DNA from: Xanthomarina sp035306705
Lineage (GTDB): Bacteria; Bacteroidota; Bacteroidia; Flavobacteriales; Flavobacteriaceae
Direction of reading: 5' to 3'
Length of the DNA stretch: 22,704 nucleotides
NCBI RefSeq assembly: GCF_035306705.1
Contig: NZ_DATGNO010000171.1
Location: 1 to 22,704 of the forward strand
Position numbers and translations under genes: made by a program. The notes beneath the pieces were generated by a model, which was given only the letters and a program-made list of their open reading frames with translations, was not told where the DNA came from and did no database searches. This document shows positions 15,194 to 22,139 of the stretch, one piece after another; the first letter of the stretch is position 1, and the number at the start of each line of letters is the position of its first letter.

Positions 15194-17416
15194 TTGGGTC
15201 AAGTCAATCAATTTATATCTAAAAATTATAAGGATTTCTTACAGTTCTTAAAAAGCAGCGACTTCTCGAAAGCAGTTTTAACAGGAATTGCAGTTACTAT
15301 CCCTATACTTTTAGGAATATTTTTAAATCAACTGGATATTGGCTTAGCCATTTGTTTTGGTGCTTTTTGGTGCTCTCCAAGTGATGTTAGCGGAAAACTT
15401 AAACACAAAATCAATGGCATTCTGTTTTCTGCGCTTTTAATTATGATTGTTAGTTTTATTGGAGGGTATTTACAATTTCAAACCTGGCTTACAGTGCCAG
15501 TTCTTGGCATCTTAACTTTTGGAATCGCCTTTATATCAGTTTATGGTTTTAGAGCGTCGCTAATTGGCTTTTCTGGGTTGTTGGCTTTGGTATTGAGTTT
15601 TGCTCATACCAGCGATGTGTTGGAAATTTATCAATATGCCATTTTAATAGGAATAGGTGGGCTTTGGTATTTATTGATTGCCATGACATGGTATTATATT
15701 AATCCGAAAGCTCAAACGGAAGAAAAATTAGCAGCTACTTTTATACTTACAGCTGAATTTTTAGAAACTAGAGGACAATTGGTTGGGCCGCAAGCCAATC
15801 GGGAGAGTTTACAAACTAGGTTGTTGGATTTGCAAAGTGAATTGGTTGAAAATCATGCTAGTTTAAGAGAGATTTTAGTTCATACACGAAAACAATCTGG
15901 AAGATCCAATTATAAAGGAAAGCGTTTATTGATATTTGCACAACTTGTAGAAATGCTGGAAACAGCCATTGCCAATCCTGTAAAATATAAAAAAATGGAT
16001 GCTTTGTTAGAGAAACATCCCCATTATGTTACAAGTTTTCAGAATCTTATTTTTGAAATGGCACTTCAATTAAGAGGCATCGCCGATGCTGGAAATAATG
16101 TAAAAAAACTACCTAATAATAAAGATTTAACCGATTATTTTAAACAGGTAGAAGCGCAAATAAACGTCCTTAAATTGGAAACAGTAACAAAAGATTATGA
16201 GGCATTTTTGATGCTTCAAAATTTATTGGAATATCAGGAAAAGCAGTTTCAAAAATTAAAACGTATTAAATGGCTTTTAGGAAACCCGAATGTGGACGAT
16301 TTAGAATTTATAGACACTCGTGAGCTGAAACGTTTTATAGTGTCTCAAGATTACGATCCTAAGTTGTTAGTTCGAAATCTTAGCTTACAATCCAATATTT
16401 TCAGGCATTCCTTGAGGTTGGCAGTAACCGTGATGGTTGGGTATGTTATAGGAACAGTGTTTTCCTTTCAAAACCCATATTGGATTCTTCTTGCCATTAT
16501 TGTTATTATGCGGCCAAGTTATGGGCTTACAAAAACCCGTTCCAAAGACCGGATTATAGGAACTTTATTAGGTGGAGGCATTGCCTTGGGAATGGTGTTT
16601 TTAATCCAAAATCCGGTTGTGTATGGTATTTTAGGTGTGCTTTCGTTGGTTGTGGCCATTTCTATGGTACAGAGAAATTATAAAGCTTCTGCTACTTTTA
16701 TTACCTTGAGTGTGGTGTTTATTTATGCCATACTTCAACCCGATGTTTTGTCTGTAATTCAATATCGAATTATAGATACCGTGTTGGGAGCTGGGTTATC
16801 TTTTATGGCTATGCTTTGGTTGTGGCCAGCCTGGAGTTTTTCGGAAATAAGTGAAAACATAGAAACCAGTGTTGCGGCCAACAAGGATTTTTTAAATCAA
16901 ATTTCTCAATTTTATCAAAATAAGGGAAAGGCTTCTACCAGTTATAAATTGGCGCGAAAAAGAGCTTTTTTAGAAACCTCTAATTTAAACTCGGCTTTTC
17001 AACGGATGGCACAAGAGCCTAAATCCAAACAGAAAAACCTAGATAAGATATATGAACTGGTGGAGTTAAACCATGCTTTTTTATCTTCCTTGGCGTCTTT
17101 AAGTTCTTATATTCAGCATCATCCAACTACAGAGGCCTCTGAAATGTTTAAAGAAGCTGCTAATAAAATAGACCATAATTTAAGTTTGGTAATGACGGTT
17201 TTAAGTAATCCTTCTGCTAAAAAAACCATACATATTCCAAATGAAGCTGCTTTTTTCAATGAGCAATTAACAAGCAAAATGCGCTTTATGGCTTCTGAGG
17301 ATTCGCCTTCAGAAAGGAATTATCAAGAAGCTCATTTGGTATGGGAGCAACTTCGATGGTTGTATGCTATGAGCAGAAGTATGTTGAAGGTATCGAATTC
17401 CATTCAGTTTGATTAG
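15194..17416 (+). CDS. FUSC/YccS-family integral membrane protein (TTG start)
   Basis: A 740-residue protein with the YccS/YhfK (FUSC) layout: an N-terminal block of about six membrane helices (~25-170, beginning AVLTGIAVTIPILLGIFLNQ), a cytoplasmic helical region (~175-390), a second membrane block (~400-520, containing LRLAVTVMVGYVIGTVFSFQ and PYWILLAIIVIMRPSYGLT), and a helical C-terminal region. The second block with 'RPSYGLTKTRSKDRIIGTLLGGG' style residues is the FUSC core, shared with aromatic-acid exporters such as AaeB. The substrate is unknown. The start is TTG at 15194: an in-frame stop lies at 15185-15187 and the first in-frame ATG comes well inside the first membrane block. The gene is monocistronic and divergent from YoaK. 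Confidence 0.88.
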   Translation: MGQVNQFISKNYKDFLQFLKSSDFSKAVLTGIAVTIPILLGIFLNQLDIGLAICFGAFWCSPSDVSGKLKHKINGILFSALLIMIVSFIGGYLQFQTWLTVPVLGILTFGIAFISVYGFRASLIGFSGLLALVLSFAHTSDVLEIYQYAILIGIGGLWYLLIAMTWYYINPKAQTEEKLAATFILTAEFLETRGQLVGPQANRESLQTRLLDLQSELVENHASLREILVHTRKQSGRSNYKGKRLLIFAQLVEMLETAIANPVKYKKMDALLEKHPHYVTSFQNLIFEMALQLRGIADAGNNVKKLPNNKDLTDYFKQVEAQINVLKLETVTKDYEAFLMLQNLLEYQEKQFQKLKRIKWLLGNPNVDDLEFIDTRELKRFIVSQDYDPKLLVRNLSLQSNIFRHSLRLAVTVMVGYVIGTVFSFQNPYWILLAIIVIMRPSYGLTKTRSKDRIIGTLLGGGIALGMVFLIQNPVVYGILGVLSLVVAISMVQRNYKASATFITLSVVFIYAILQPDVLSVIQYRIIDTVLGAGLSFMAMLWLWPAWSFSEISENIETSVAANKDFLNQISQFYQNKGKASTSYKLARKRAFLETSNLNSAFQRMAQEPKSKQKNLDKIYELVELNHAFLSSLASLSSYIQHHPTTEASEMFKEAANKIDHNLSLVMTVLSNPSAKKTIHIPNEAAFFNEQLTSKMRFMASEDSPSERNYQEAHLVWEQLRWLYAMSRSMLKVSNSIQFD

Positions 17417-17540
17417 GGTTTTTTGTATAGTTGTTAAGATGGTGAGTTGGATGTTTTTTGAGGTCTTGCACGAGTTTAGTATTTTCAAAAAAGCTTAAAT
17501 GAATAAACCTGCGATGTCTATGGGAAACAAGACCTGTTTA

Positions 17541-17570
17541 TCCCGCAGATATCGCAGATTCACGCAAAAT
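17541..17570. repeat. Short CGCAGAT repeat cluster downstream of FUSC
   Basis: CGCAGAT occurs at 17544-17550 and 17553-17559, with a related CGCAAAA at 17563-17569. It lies in the 219-nt convergent gap between FUSC and the SDR gene. From memory, strings of this type recur in flavobacterial intergenic DNA; that was not checked. Confidence 0.5.
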
Positions 17571-17635
17571 TTAAAATAAGAGATTCTGTGAAGCTCTTAA
17601 TAATAACTCTGCCACTAACTTATTAACTTCTTAGG

Positions 17636-18454
17636 CTATACATGTTCCATTTTTTTAATATTATGAATCACGCCGCCATCTACTAAAATATCGGTACCTG
17701 TAATAAATCTGGCCGCATCACTAGCCAAAAAGCCTATGACATTTGCTACCTCTTCTGGTTTTCCATTTCTTTTTAAAGGTGTTGCTTGTTTTATTATTTC
17801 CATGCGTTCTGGATGTTCTTCAGCAGCTTTTAATGACATCGGGGTTTCAATAACTCCTGGAGATACGGTAACCACTCGAGCGCCTTTTGCTCCCCAAGCG
17901 TCCACATATTTATGGGAGAGTAGAATAACCCCACGTTTTGCAAAATTATACATCATATCCGAGCTGTTATTTACAAAAGGTCTTACAATTTCGAAGGAAT
18001 CTGGAGCTTGCGGATTAGAAAGGGCTTTATCGTAAGTCTCGTTTGCAGGAACTACATGTGCCATCATGGAGGCTAGGAGTACAGCTACAGAATCTTTGGT
18101 TGCCAGTTTGTGAAAAGCATTCATTAAAATATCTGTTCCGATTAAATCGATGGTAAACACTTTTTTTAGGTCTTGAACCGTTCCACTCACTCCAGCGGTA
18201 TGGATTAAAGCCTTTAGTTCCCCAGTTTTCGAGGTGAAATCTACGAGTTTATCGACATCTTTTTTGTCCGTAATATCGCAGGCAATTCCAGTAGCTTGGT
18301 AGCCTTCTTTTATGAGGCTTGCAACTGTTTTATCCACGCTTTCTTGCGAGTAATCGGTAATAATTAAGGGATTGTTTTTGAAAACTCTCGCGCATGTCTG
18401 ACCAATTCCTCCAGCTCCGCCCGTAATTACGATGACTTTTTTATCTGTATTCAT
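17636..18454 (-). CDS. SDR-family NAD(P)-dependent oxidoreductase
   Basis: A 272-residue classical short-chain dehydrogenase/reductase with a Rossmann fold. Visible motifs are the dinucleotide-binding TGGAGGIG (11-18); CDITDKKDV, carrying the adenine-side Asp; HTAG in place of the usual NNAG; the catalytic YNFAK (Tyr169, Lys173); and the post-catalytic SPGVIETPM. The C-terminus has GFLASDAARFITGTDILVDG, the normal SDR ending. Asp38-region residues (IITDYSQ) after the second strand hint at NAD(H) preference, which is inference. The substrate cannot be told; hydroxysteroid/3-oxoacyl-type names would be guesses. It is the last gene of a same-strand run with the baeRF-type and symporter genes, but a stable hairpin sits in the 71-nt gap before it. 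Confidence 0.92.
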   Translation of the reverse strand: MNTDKKVIVITGGAGGIGQTCARVFKNNPLIITDYSQESVDKTVASLIKEGYQATGIACDITDKKDVDKLVDFTSKTGELKALIHTAGVSGTVQDLKKVFTIDLIGTDILMNAFHKLATKDSVAVLLASMMAHVVPANETYDKALSNPQAPDSFEIVRPFVNNSSDMMYNFAKRGVILLSHKYVDAWGAKGARVVTVSPGVIETPMSLKAAEEHPERMEIIKQATPLKRNGKPEEVANVIGFLASDAARFITGTDILVDGGVIHNIKKMEHV

Positions 18455-18490
18455 TTTAAAGATGTTTTATAAGTTGTATTTAATAAAATA

Positions 18491-18517
18491 CCTGTCAGGT
18501 TTTAACAACCTGACAGG
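18491..18517. repeat. Perfect 11-bp inverted repeat (hairpin) between baeRF and SDR genes
   Basis: CCTGTCAGGTT (18491-18501) and its exact complement AACCTGACAGG (18507-18517) flank a 5-nt loop. It begins 8 nt after the stop of the baeRF-type gene on the - strand. There is no T-run directly after either arm, although an AT-rich stretch follows on the - strand. It may act as a terminator/attenuator, as an RNA 3'-end stabiliser, or be a copy of a dispersed repeat. Confidence 0.8.
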
Positions 18518-18525
18518 ATCTAGAT

Positions 18526-19599
18526 TTAGTAACGAGTTATGGCTCCAAAACCATTAAACTTCGTTAATTCTCCTTTTGGAAGGAATACGACATCGCCTCC
18601 ATAGCTCATATTGTATTCTATAAGCTCGTCGTAGATATCGTCAATTACATCTGTGTTACTTCTGTGTTCGTTGGACACATAAATAATTTCATCATTTTCC
18701 ATGACGGCTGGTTGGAACAAACCTTGCTCTATAAAAAGCGTTTGAATTTTCCCTTCAGTAATGGCCTTATAGATTTCATTGGTATCACTTAAGAATTTAT
18801 TATCGGAAACCGCTTTTTCCAATTCAGATTTTCTCTCGTTGTTTTGTTTAACAAGATGTGCTTCCACAAGCTTCCAGGCCTCATTAACTATGGCATGATC
18901 TTTTTCTCCGATTTGGTTTTTGTTAAGAAAGACGTCAAAGAAACTGTGTTTCTGATCGGCTACTTTTAAATATTCCGAATAGTTTTCTTCCACCGAACAA
19001 ATTAAAACAGGTAAAGGATTTTGATGTCTCGTACTATTTACCTCTTTATCTACTTGGTTAAAAAATTCGGCAGTTAAACTTGATTGGCGAGAAGCTACAG
19101 ATGGTTCTGGTGTGGTTTTATTGAAAAACTGTTTGTTTTCTAGCGGAAATGGCTTACCAAATTCTTTAACAACCCTATTATTAGAAGCTTCAATAAGTCT
19201 TACTCTCTCCTTGCTTAAAACCAAGACATAATAATTGGCTTCTATATGCATGGCTCTTATTAAGTCTCTAGTAGCAAAAGTTTCGTCTATAACAACACGG
19301 TCTACCACTTTAATTGGCAACCTTGTATATTCCGTAACATCTTTATTGACAAAAAGTATTAAACTTTCTAAATTATGACTGTGGTCTATTTGTCCTGCTA
19401 ATTCCTGTAATTTACCAACTAGCTGTTGGGCAGACTTTTTATCGGTATCTGCCATGAGTCTATTTTCGGCATCCTTGATCAAGTTTTTAAGCTGTAAGGC
19501 GTCTTTTAAATAGTCGGGTTTTGTTCGGTGTGTATTCATAATAATAGTAATACAATTCTCCGAACGCATGTTTTTTAGTTGTTTTAAAGTGGTGTTCAT
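18526..19599 (-). CDS. baeRF-type (bacterial archaeo-eukaryotic release factor-like) protein
   Basis: A 357-residue cytoplasmic protein. The order of elements agrees with the bacterial eRF1-like families (baeRF, probably family 3). An N-terminal domain ends in LESLILFVNKDVTEYTRLPI. A middle domain contains NYYVLVLSKERVRLIEASNN, a hallmark strand pair of this family. A C-terminal L7Ae-like domain runs from ~235 (AITEGKIQTLFIEQGL) to GELTKFNGFGAITRY at the very end. Eukaryotic/archaeal eRF1 and pelota homologues recognise ribosomes; the bacterial families have been proposed to act in ribosome rescue or hibernation, but this is not shown for this protein. The symporter gene upstream ends 30 nt before its start, so the two are likely co-transcribed. 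Family-3 assignment is from memory. Confidence 0.85.
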   Translation of the reverse strand: MNTTLKQLKNMRSENCITIIMNTHRTKPDYLKDALQLKNLIKDAENRLMADTDKKSAQQLVGKLQELAGQIDHSHNLESLILFVNKDVTEYTRLPIKVVDRVVIDETFATRDLIRAMHIEANYYVLVLSKERVRLIEASNNRVVKEFGKPFPLENKQFFNKTTPEPSVASRQSSLTAEFFNQVDKEVNSTRHQNPLPVLICSVEENYSEYLKVADQKHSFFDVFLNKNQIGEKDHAIVNEAWKLVEAHLVKQNNERKSELEKAVSDNKFLSDTNEIYKAITEGKIQTLFIEQGLFQPAVMENDEIIYVSNEHRSNTDVIDDIYDELIEYNMSYGGDVVFLPKGELTKFNGFGAITRY

Positions 19600-19629
19600 T
19601 TTTAATTTGTTTTAAAGATTCATATATTT

Positions 19630-20973
19630 TTATTCGGTACTAACTACCGTTTGTAATTTTAGTTCTATGGGTTTGGGTTGTGTTGAAGTTCCGTAAAACC
19701 TATCAAATATCACACAGGCCGTAAGGTCTCCAGTTACGTTTACTACGGTTCTAAACATTCCAAGAATTCTATCTATACCAATAATAACAATTAAACCATC
19801 TATTGGTATGCCAGCACTTTCCAGTACAGAAGCAAGAATTATGACACCTCCTCCAGGAATGGCGGGCGTTCCAATGGAGGCAGCTACAACCGTTGCCGTT
19901 ATTAGAACTAGGTTAACAATCGATAATTCTATTCCATAAGCTTGAGCCAAAAATAGCGTGGTAACACATTGAAATAACGCTGTGCCGTCCATATTAATTG
20001 TAGCTCCTATTGGAATTACAAAGTCGCTTATATTTGAGGACACTTTAAGGTTTTCTTCGGCCGTTTTCATGGATACCGGCATTACTGCAGCCGAGCTTGC
20101 CGTAGAGAAGGCCAGTAATTGAGGTTCTCTGATAGCTTGTAAAAACTTGAAAGGGTTCTTTTTGGCAACAAATAAAACCAGCAAAAGGTAAAAGGATATG
20201 AGAACCAATAGGCCAATAAGGACGACTCCCATATAATATCCCAGACCCAGAAAAATACCAACTCCAATTCTAGACAGTAAAGCGGCCATAAGACCAAATA
20301 CAGCATAAGGTACGAGTTTCATGGCCCAAGAAACCACTATCATACAGATTTTTTGAATAGCTTCTGTAAACCTAATGATAGGATGGGCCGTGTCTTCTTT
20401 CAGCTGGGTGATGGCAATTCCAATGATTATGGTAAAAATAACGATGCCCAGCATTTCACCCATTAAAACAGCTTCCAAGGGATTGTTAGGAATGAGGTTT
20501 GAAATAGCTGTAGGAATATTATCTATTAAACTAGTCTGTTCTTTAGGGATAATTTCTTTTCCACTATTAGGGAATCCGCCAAGCGATAGCACGTATTTCC
20601 CCGGTTTCATGATAAGGGTCACAGAAAGTCCAATGATAATGGCTACAACTGTGGTAAAAATAAAATACAGAAAGAGTCTTAAACCAAAGGTCTTTAAATT
20701 GTCGGAGGTATTACTAACAATTCCAGATATGATAGAGGCGAAAATCAACGGAATCATCACCATTTGAATGAGCCTCATAAATATTTGGCCGGGCAGTTCC
20801 ATCCAATTGGCCAGCCAGGAACCAAAGCTTTCAGAAACCAATCCCGTAGAAGGATTCAATAGAATTCCTACAGCGGCACCAAGAAATAATCCAATAATTA
20901 CTTGAAGCCATAATCGTCCTTTAATAAGACTTTCTAAATGGACGGATAAAGCCGTTAGAGGTCTAAATTCCAT
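19630..20973 (-). CDS. Dicarboxylate/amino-acid:cation symporter (DAACS, GltP/DctA-like)
   Basis: A 447-residue inner-membrane carrier that imports acidic amino acids or C4-dicarboxylates with Na+ or H+. Family marks are the Ser-rich re-entrant hairpin 1 (LLAFSTASSAAVMPVSMKTA), the TM7 motif NMDGT (327-331) and hairpin 2 (GTPAIPGGGVIILASVLESA). The last helix segment carries GIDRILGMFRTVVNVTGD, where Asp and Arg positions contact substrate and favour glutamate/aspartate-type ligands in the family; the true substrate is not determined. About eight membrane helices are visible, with normal length. It is the first gene of the - strand run that continues into the baeRF-type gene. Confidence 0.95.
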   Translation of the reverse strand: MEFRPLTALSVHLESLIKGRLWLQVIIGLFLGAAVGILLNPSTGLVSESFGSWLANWMELPGQIFMRLIQMVMIPLIFASIISGIVSNTSDNLKTFGLRLFLYFIFTTVVAIIIGLSVTLIMKPGKYVLSLGGFPNSGKEIIPKEQTSLIDNIPTAISNLIPNNPLEAVLMGEMLGIVIFTIIIGIAITQLKEDTAHPIIRFTEAIQKICMIVVSWAMKLVPYAVFGLMAALLSRIGVGIFLGLGYYMGVVLIGLLVLISFYLLLVLFVAKKNPFKFLQAIREPQLLAFSTASSAAVMPVSMKTAEENLKVSSNISDFVIPIGATINMDGTALFQCVTTLFLAQAYGIELSIVNLVLITATVVAASIGTPAIPGGGVIILASVLESAGIPIDGLIVIIGIDRILGMFRTVVNVTGDLTACVIFDRFYGTSTQPKPIELKLQTVVSTE

Positions 20974-21045
20974 ATTAATTTCTTTGGGTTTATTGAAAAG
21001 TAATTTACGGTCTTAGTATAAAATAATCGTTTTGTTGACTTCGTT

Positions 21046-21053
21046 CAAAGTTA
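21046..21053 (-). promoter_or_regulatory. Candidate -7 box for the symporter/baeRF unit
   Basis: On the - strand this reads TAACTTTG, an exact TAnnTTTG match about 70 nt before the symporter ATG. No TTG is seen at the -33 spacing. Confidence 0.35.
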
Positions 21054-21188
21054 AGGGTATTGTTTGGGATAGGCTATGATATTGGTCAGCTATGGATTTA
21101 TAAAAATGATATTCATCACCTTAATTAAGGCTATGGGTGAATAGATAAATGCCCTATAGTTATAAAAGCATTTGGATTTAACTCTATT

Positions 21189-21241
21189 TTTAATTTCACG
21201 CGAATTGACGCTTGATTTTCAGATTTAATTTCACACGAATT
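21189..21241. repeat. Two 18-nt direct repeats (TTTAATTTCACGCGAATT type)
   Basis: Copies at 21189-21206 and 21224-21241 agree at 17 of 18 positions (CACGC versus CACAC) with a 35-nt start-to-start distance. Confidence 0.8.
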
Positions 21242-21255
21242 ATAGATCATCATTC

Positions 21256-21310
21256 CATACACTATCCATACACTATCCATGGAGTATCTATGGAGTATCC
21301 ATGGAGTAAC
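21256..21310. repeat. Tandem array of five 11-nt units (array 1)
   Basis: Units at 21256, 21267, 21278, 21289 and 21300: two copies of CATACACTATC, then CATGGAGTATC, TATGGAGTATC and CATGGAGTAAC. The array abuts long repeat copy A with no gap. The 11-nt period is close to one helical turn. Confidence 0.85.
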
Positions 21311-21583
21311 AAACACCCCTATAATCCCCTCGAGGGGATAATATGATCCGTCTTAGAATAACTGTATAGGGTATTAAATAAATACATCCTGATATTATTG
21401 AAAGATTGACGAGGTATTAAAAAACTTGAAAAAGCCCCTGAAGCTTACTTTTGAGAAATACAAACTCTCTTTAGAGTCCAGTCGAGGGGAACACCTTTAT
21501 AATCCTTTAAAGGGGGATGGTGATTCGTCTTGAAATGGCTATACAGGTTTTTGATAAAGGAGACACTAATTGTTACTCATGTG
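21311..21583. repeat. Long direct repeat, copy A (273 bp)
   Basis: Nearly identical to copy B: three substitutions and three indels by eye, the main one being a ~14-nt segment near 21457 missing from B. It contains a perfect 16-bp palindrome ATCCCCTCGAGGGGAT (21324-21339) and, in its second half, the 10-bp palindrome CCTTTAAAGG. The two halves (from 21313 and from 21492) are themselves related: CACC-TATAATCC-palindrome-GGGAT, then a shared GAT(C/T)CGTCTT block, so the unit is an old internal duplication. Confidence 0.9.
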
Positions 21584-21647
21584 GTTATTGAACATGTGTT
21601 TAAAATAAAAAGATAGGAACAAAGTCATATATTATCTTTGGAGTGTT

Positions 21648-21907
21648 AAACACCCCTATAATCCCCTCGAGGGGATAACATGATCCGTCTTAAAATAACT
21701 ATATAGGGTATTAAATAAATACATCCTGATATTATTGAAAGATTGACGAGGTATTAAAAAACTTGAAAAGGACCCCTGAAGCTTACTTTTGAGAATTAGA
21801 GTCCAGTCGAGGGGAACACCTTTATAATCCTTTAAAGGGGATGGTGATTCGTCTTGAAATGGCTATACAGGTTTTTGATAAAGGAGACACTAATTGTTAC
21901 TCATGTG
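21648..21907. repeat. Long direct repeat, copy B (260 bp)
   Basis: Starts 337 nt after copy A and ends at the same sequence, TCATGTG. It has the same two internal palindromic half-units, at about 21651 and 21816. The high identity to A implies a recent duplication or ongoing gene-conversion-like homogenisation. Confidence 0.9.
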
Positions 21908-21942
21908 TTTAGATTAAATTGTAAAGGGAATTTCACCATACT

Positions 21943-22014
21943 CATAGGAGGTCATAGGGAAGCCATAGGGAAGCCATAGGAAAGGTATGGGAAAGGTATG
22001 GGAAAGGTATGGGG
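21943..22014. repeat. Tandem array of 11-nt units (array 2)
   Basis: A 10-nt first unit (21943-21952), then full 11-mers at 21953, 21964, 21975, 21986 and 21997, and a partial unit at 22008. The units drift from CATAGGGAAGC to TATGGGAAAGG. The period matches array 1 but the sequence differs, and it again directly precedes a piece of the long repeat. Confidence 0.88.
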
Positions 22015-22016
22015 AT

Positions 22017-22041
22017 TGACCCGTCCTAAAATAACTATATA
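22017..22041. repeat. Isolated core of the long repeat (fifth half-unit)
   Basis: These 25 nt match 21681-21705 of copy B at 23 of 25 positions, including the run TAAAATAACTATATA. The rest of the long unit is absent here. Confidence 0.75.
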
Positions 22042-22087
22042 TTTTATTTTGGAGATAGATAAATCACTCGGATGCGAATGATATAGC

Positions 22088-22114
22088 AAAAAAAAGCGAC
22101 CCTTTCGGATCGCT
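22088..22114 (-). terminator. Intrinsic terminator of the T9SS-sorted protein gene
   Basis: On the - strand an 8-bp stem (AGCGATCC pairing with GGGTCGCT, one G-U) with a GAAA tetraloop is followed by a run of seven T. It lies about 26 nt past the stop codon at 22140. Confidence 0.9.
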
Positions 22115-22139
22115 TGTTTACATTATGTTTCAATTTTTA

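Larger units (their letters stand above)
20974..22139. other. 1.17-kb non-coding, repeat-built intergenic region
   Basis: No credible gene is present on either strand. In order from the left it holds a candidate promoter for the symporter, a 12-bp palindrome CCTTAATTAAGG (21119-21130), two 18-nt repeats, an 11-mer tandem array, long repeat copy A, a 64-nt spacer, long copy B, a second 11-mer array, a fragment of the long repeat, and the terminator of the right-edge gene. The individual parts are listed separately. Confidence 0.85.

Noticed and set aside
21131..21316. A 61-codon - strand open frame across the 18-nt repeats and array 1
   Set aside because: Its sequence is the translation of repeats, with no family resemblance and no support from neighbours.
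21256..22014. The short tandem arrays as a CRISPR array
   Set aside because: The units are 11 nt, contiguous and without unique spacers, and no cas gene is nearby.
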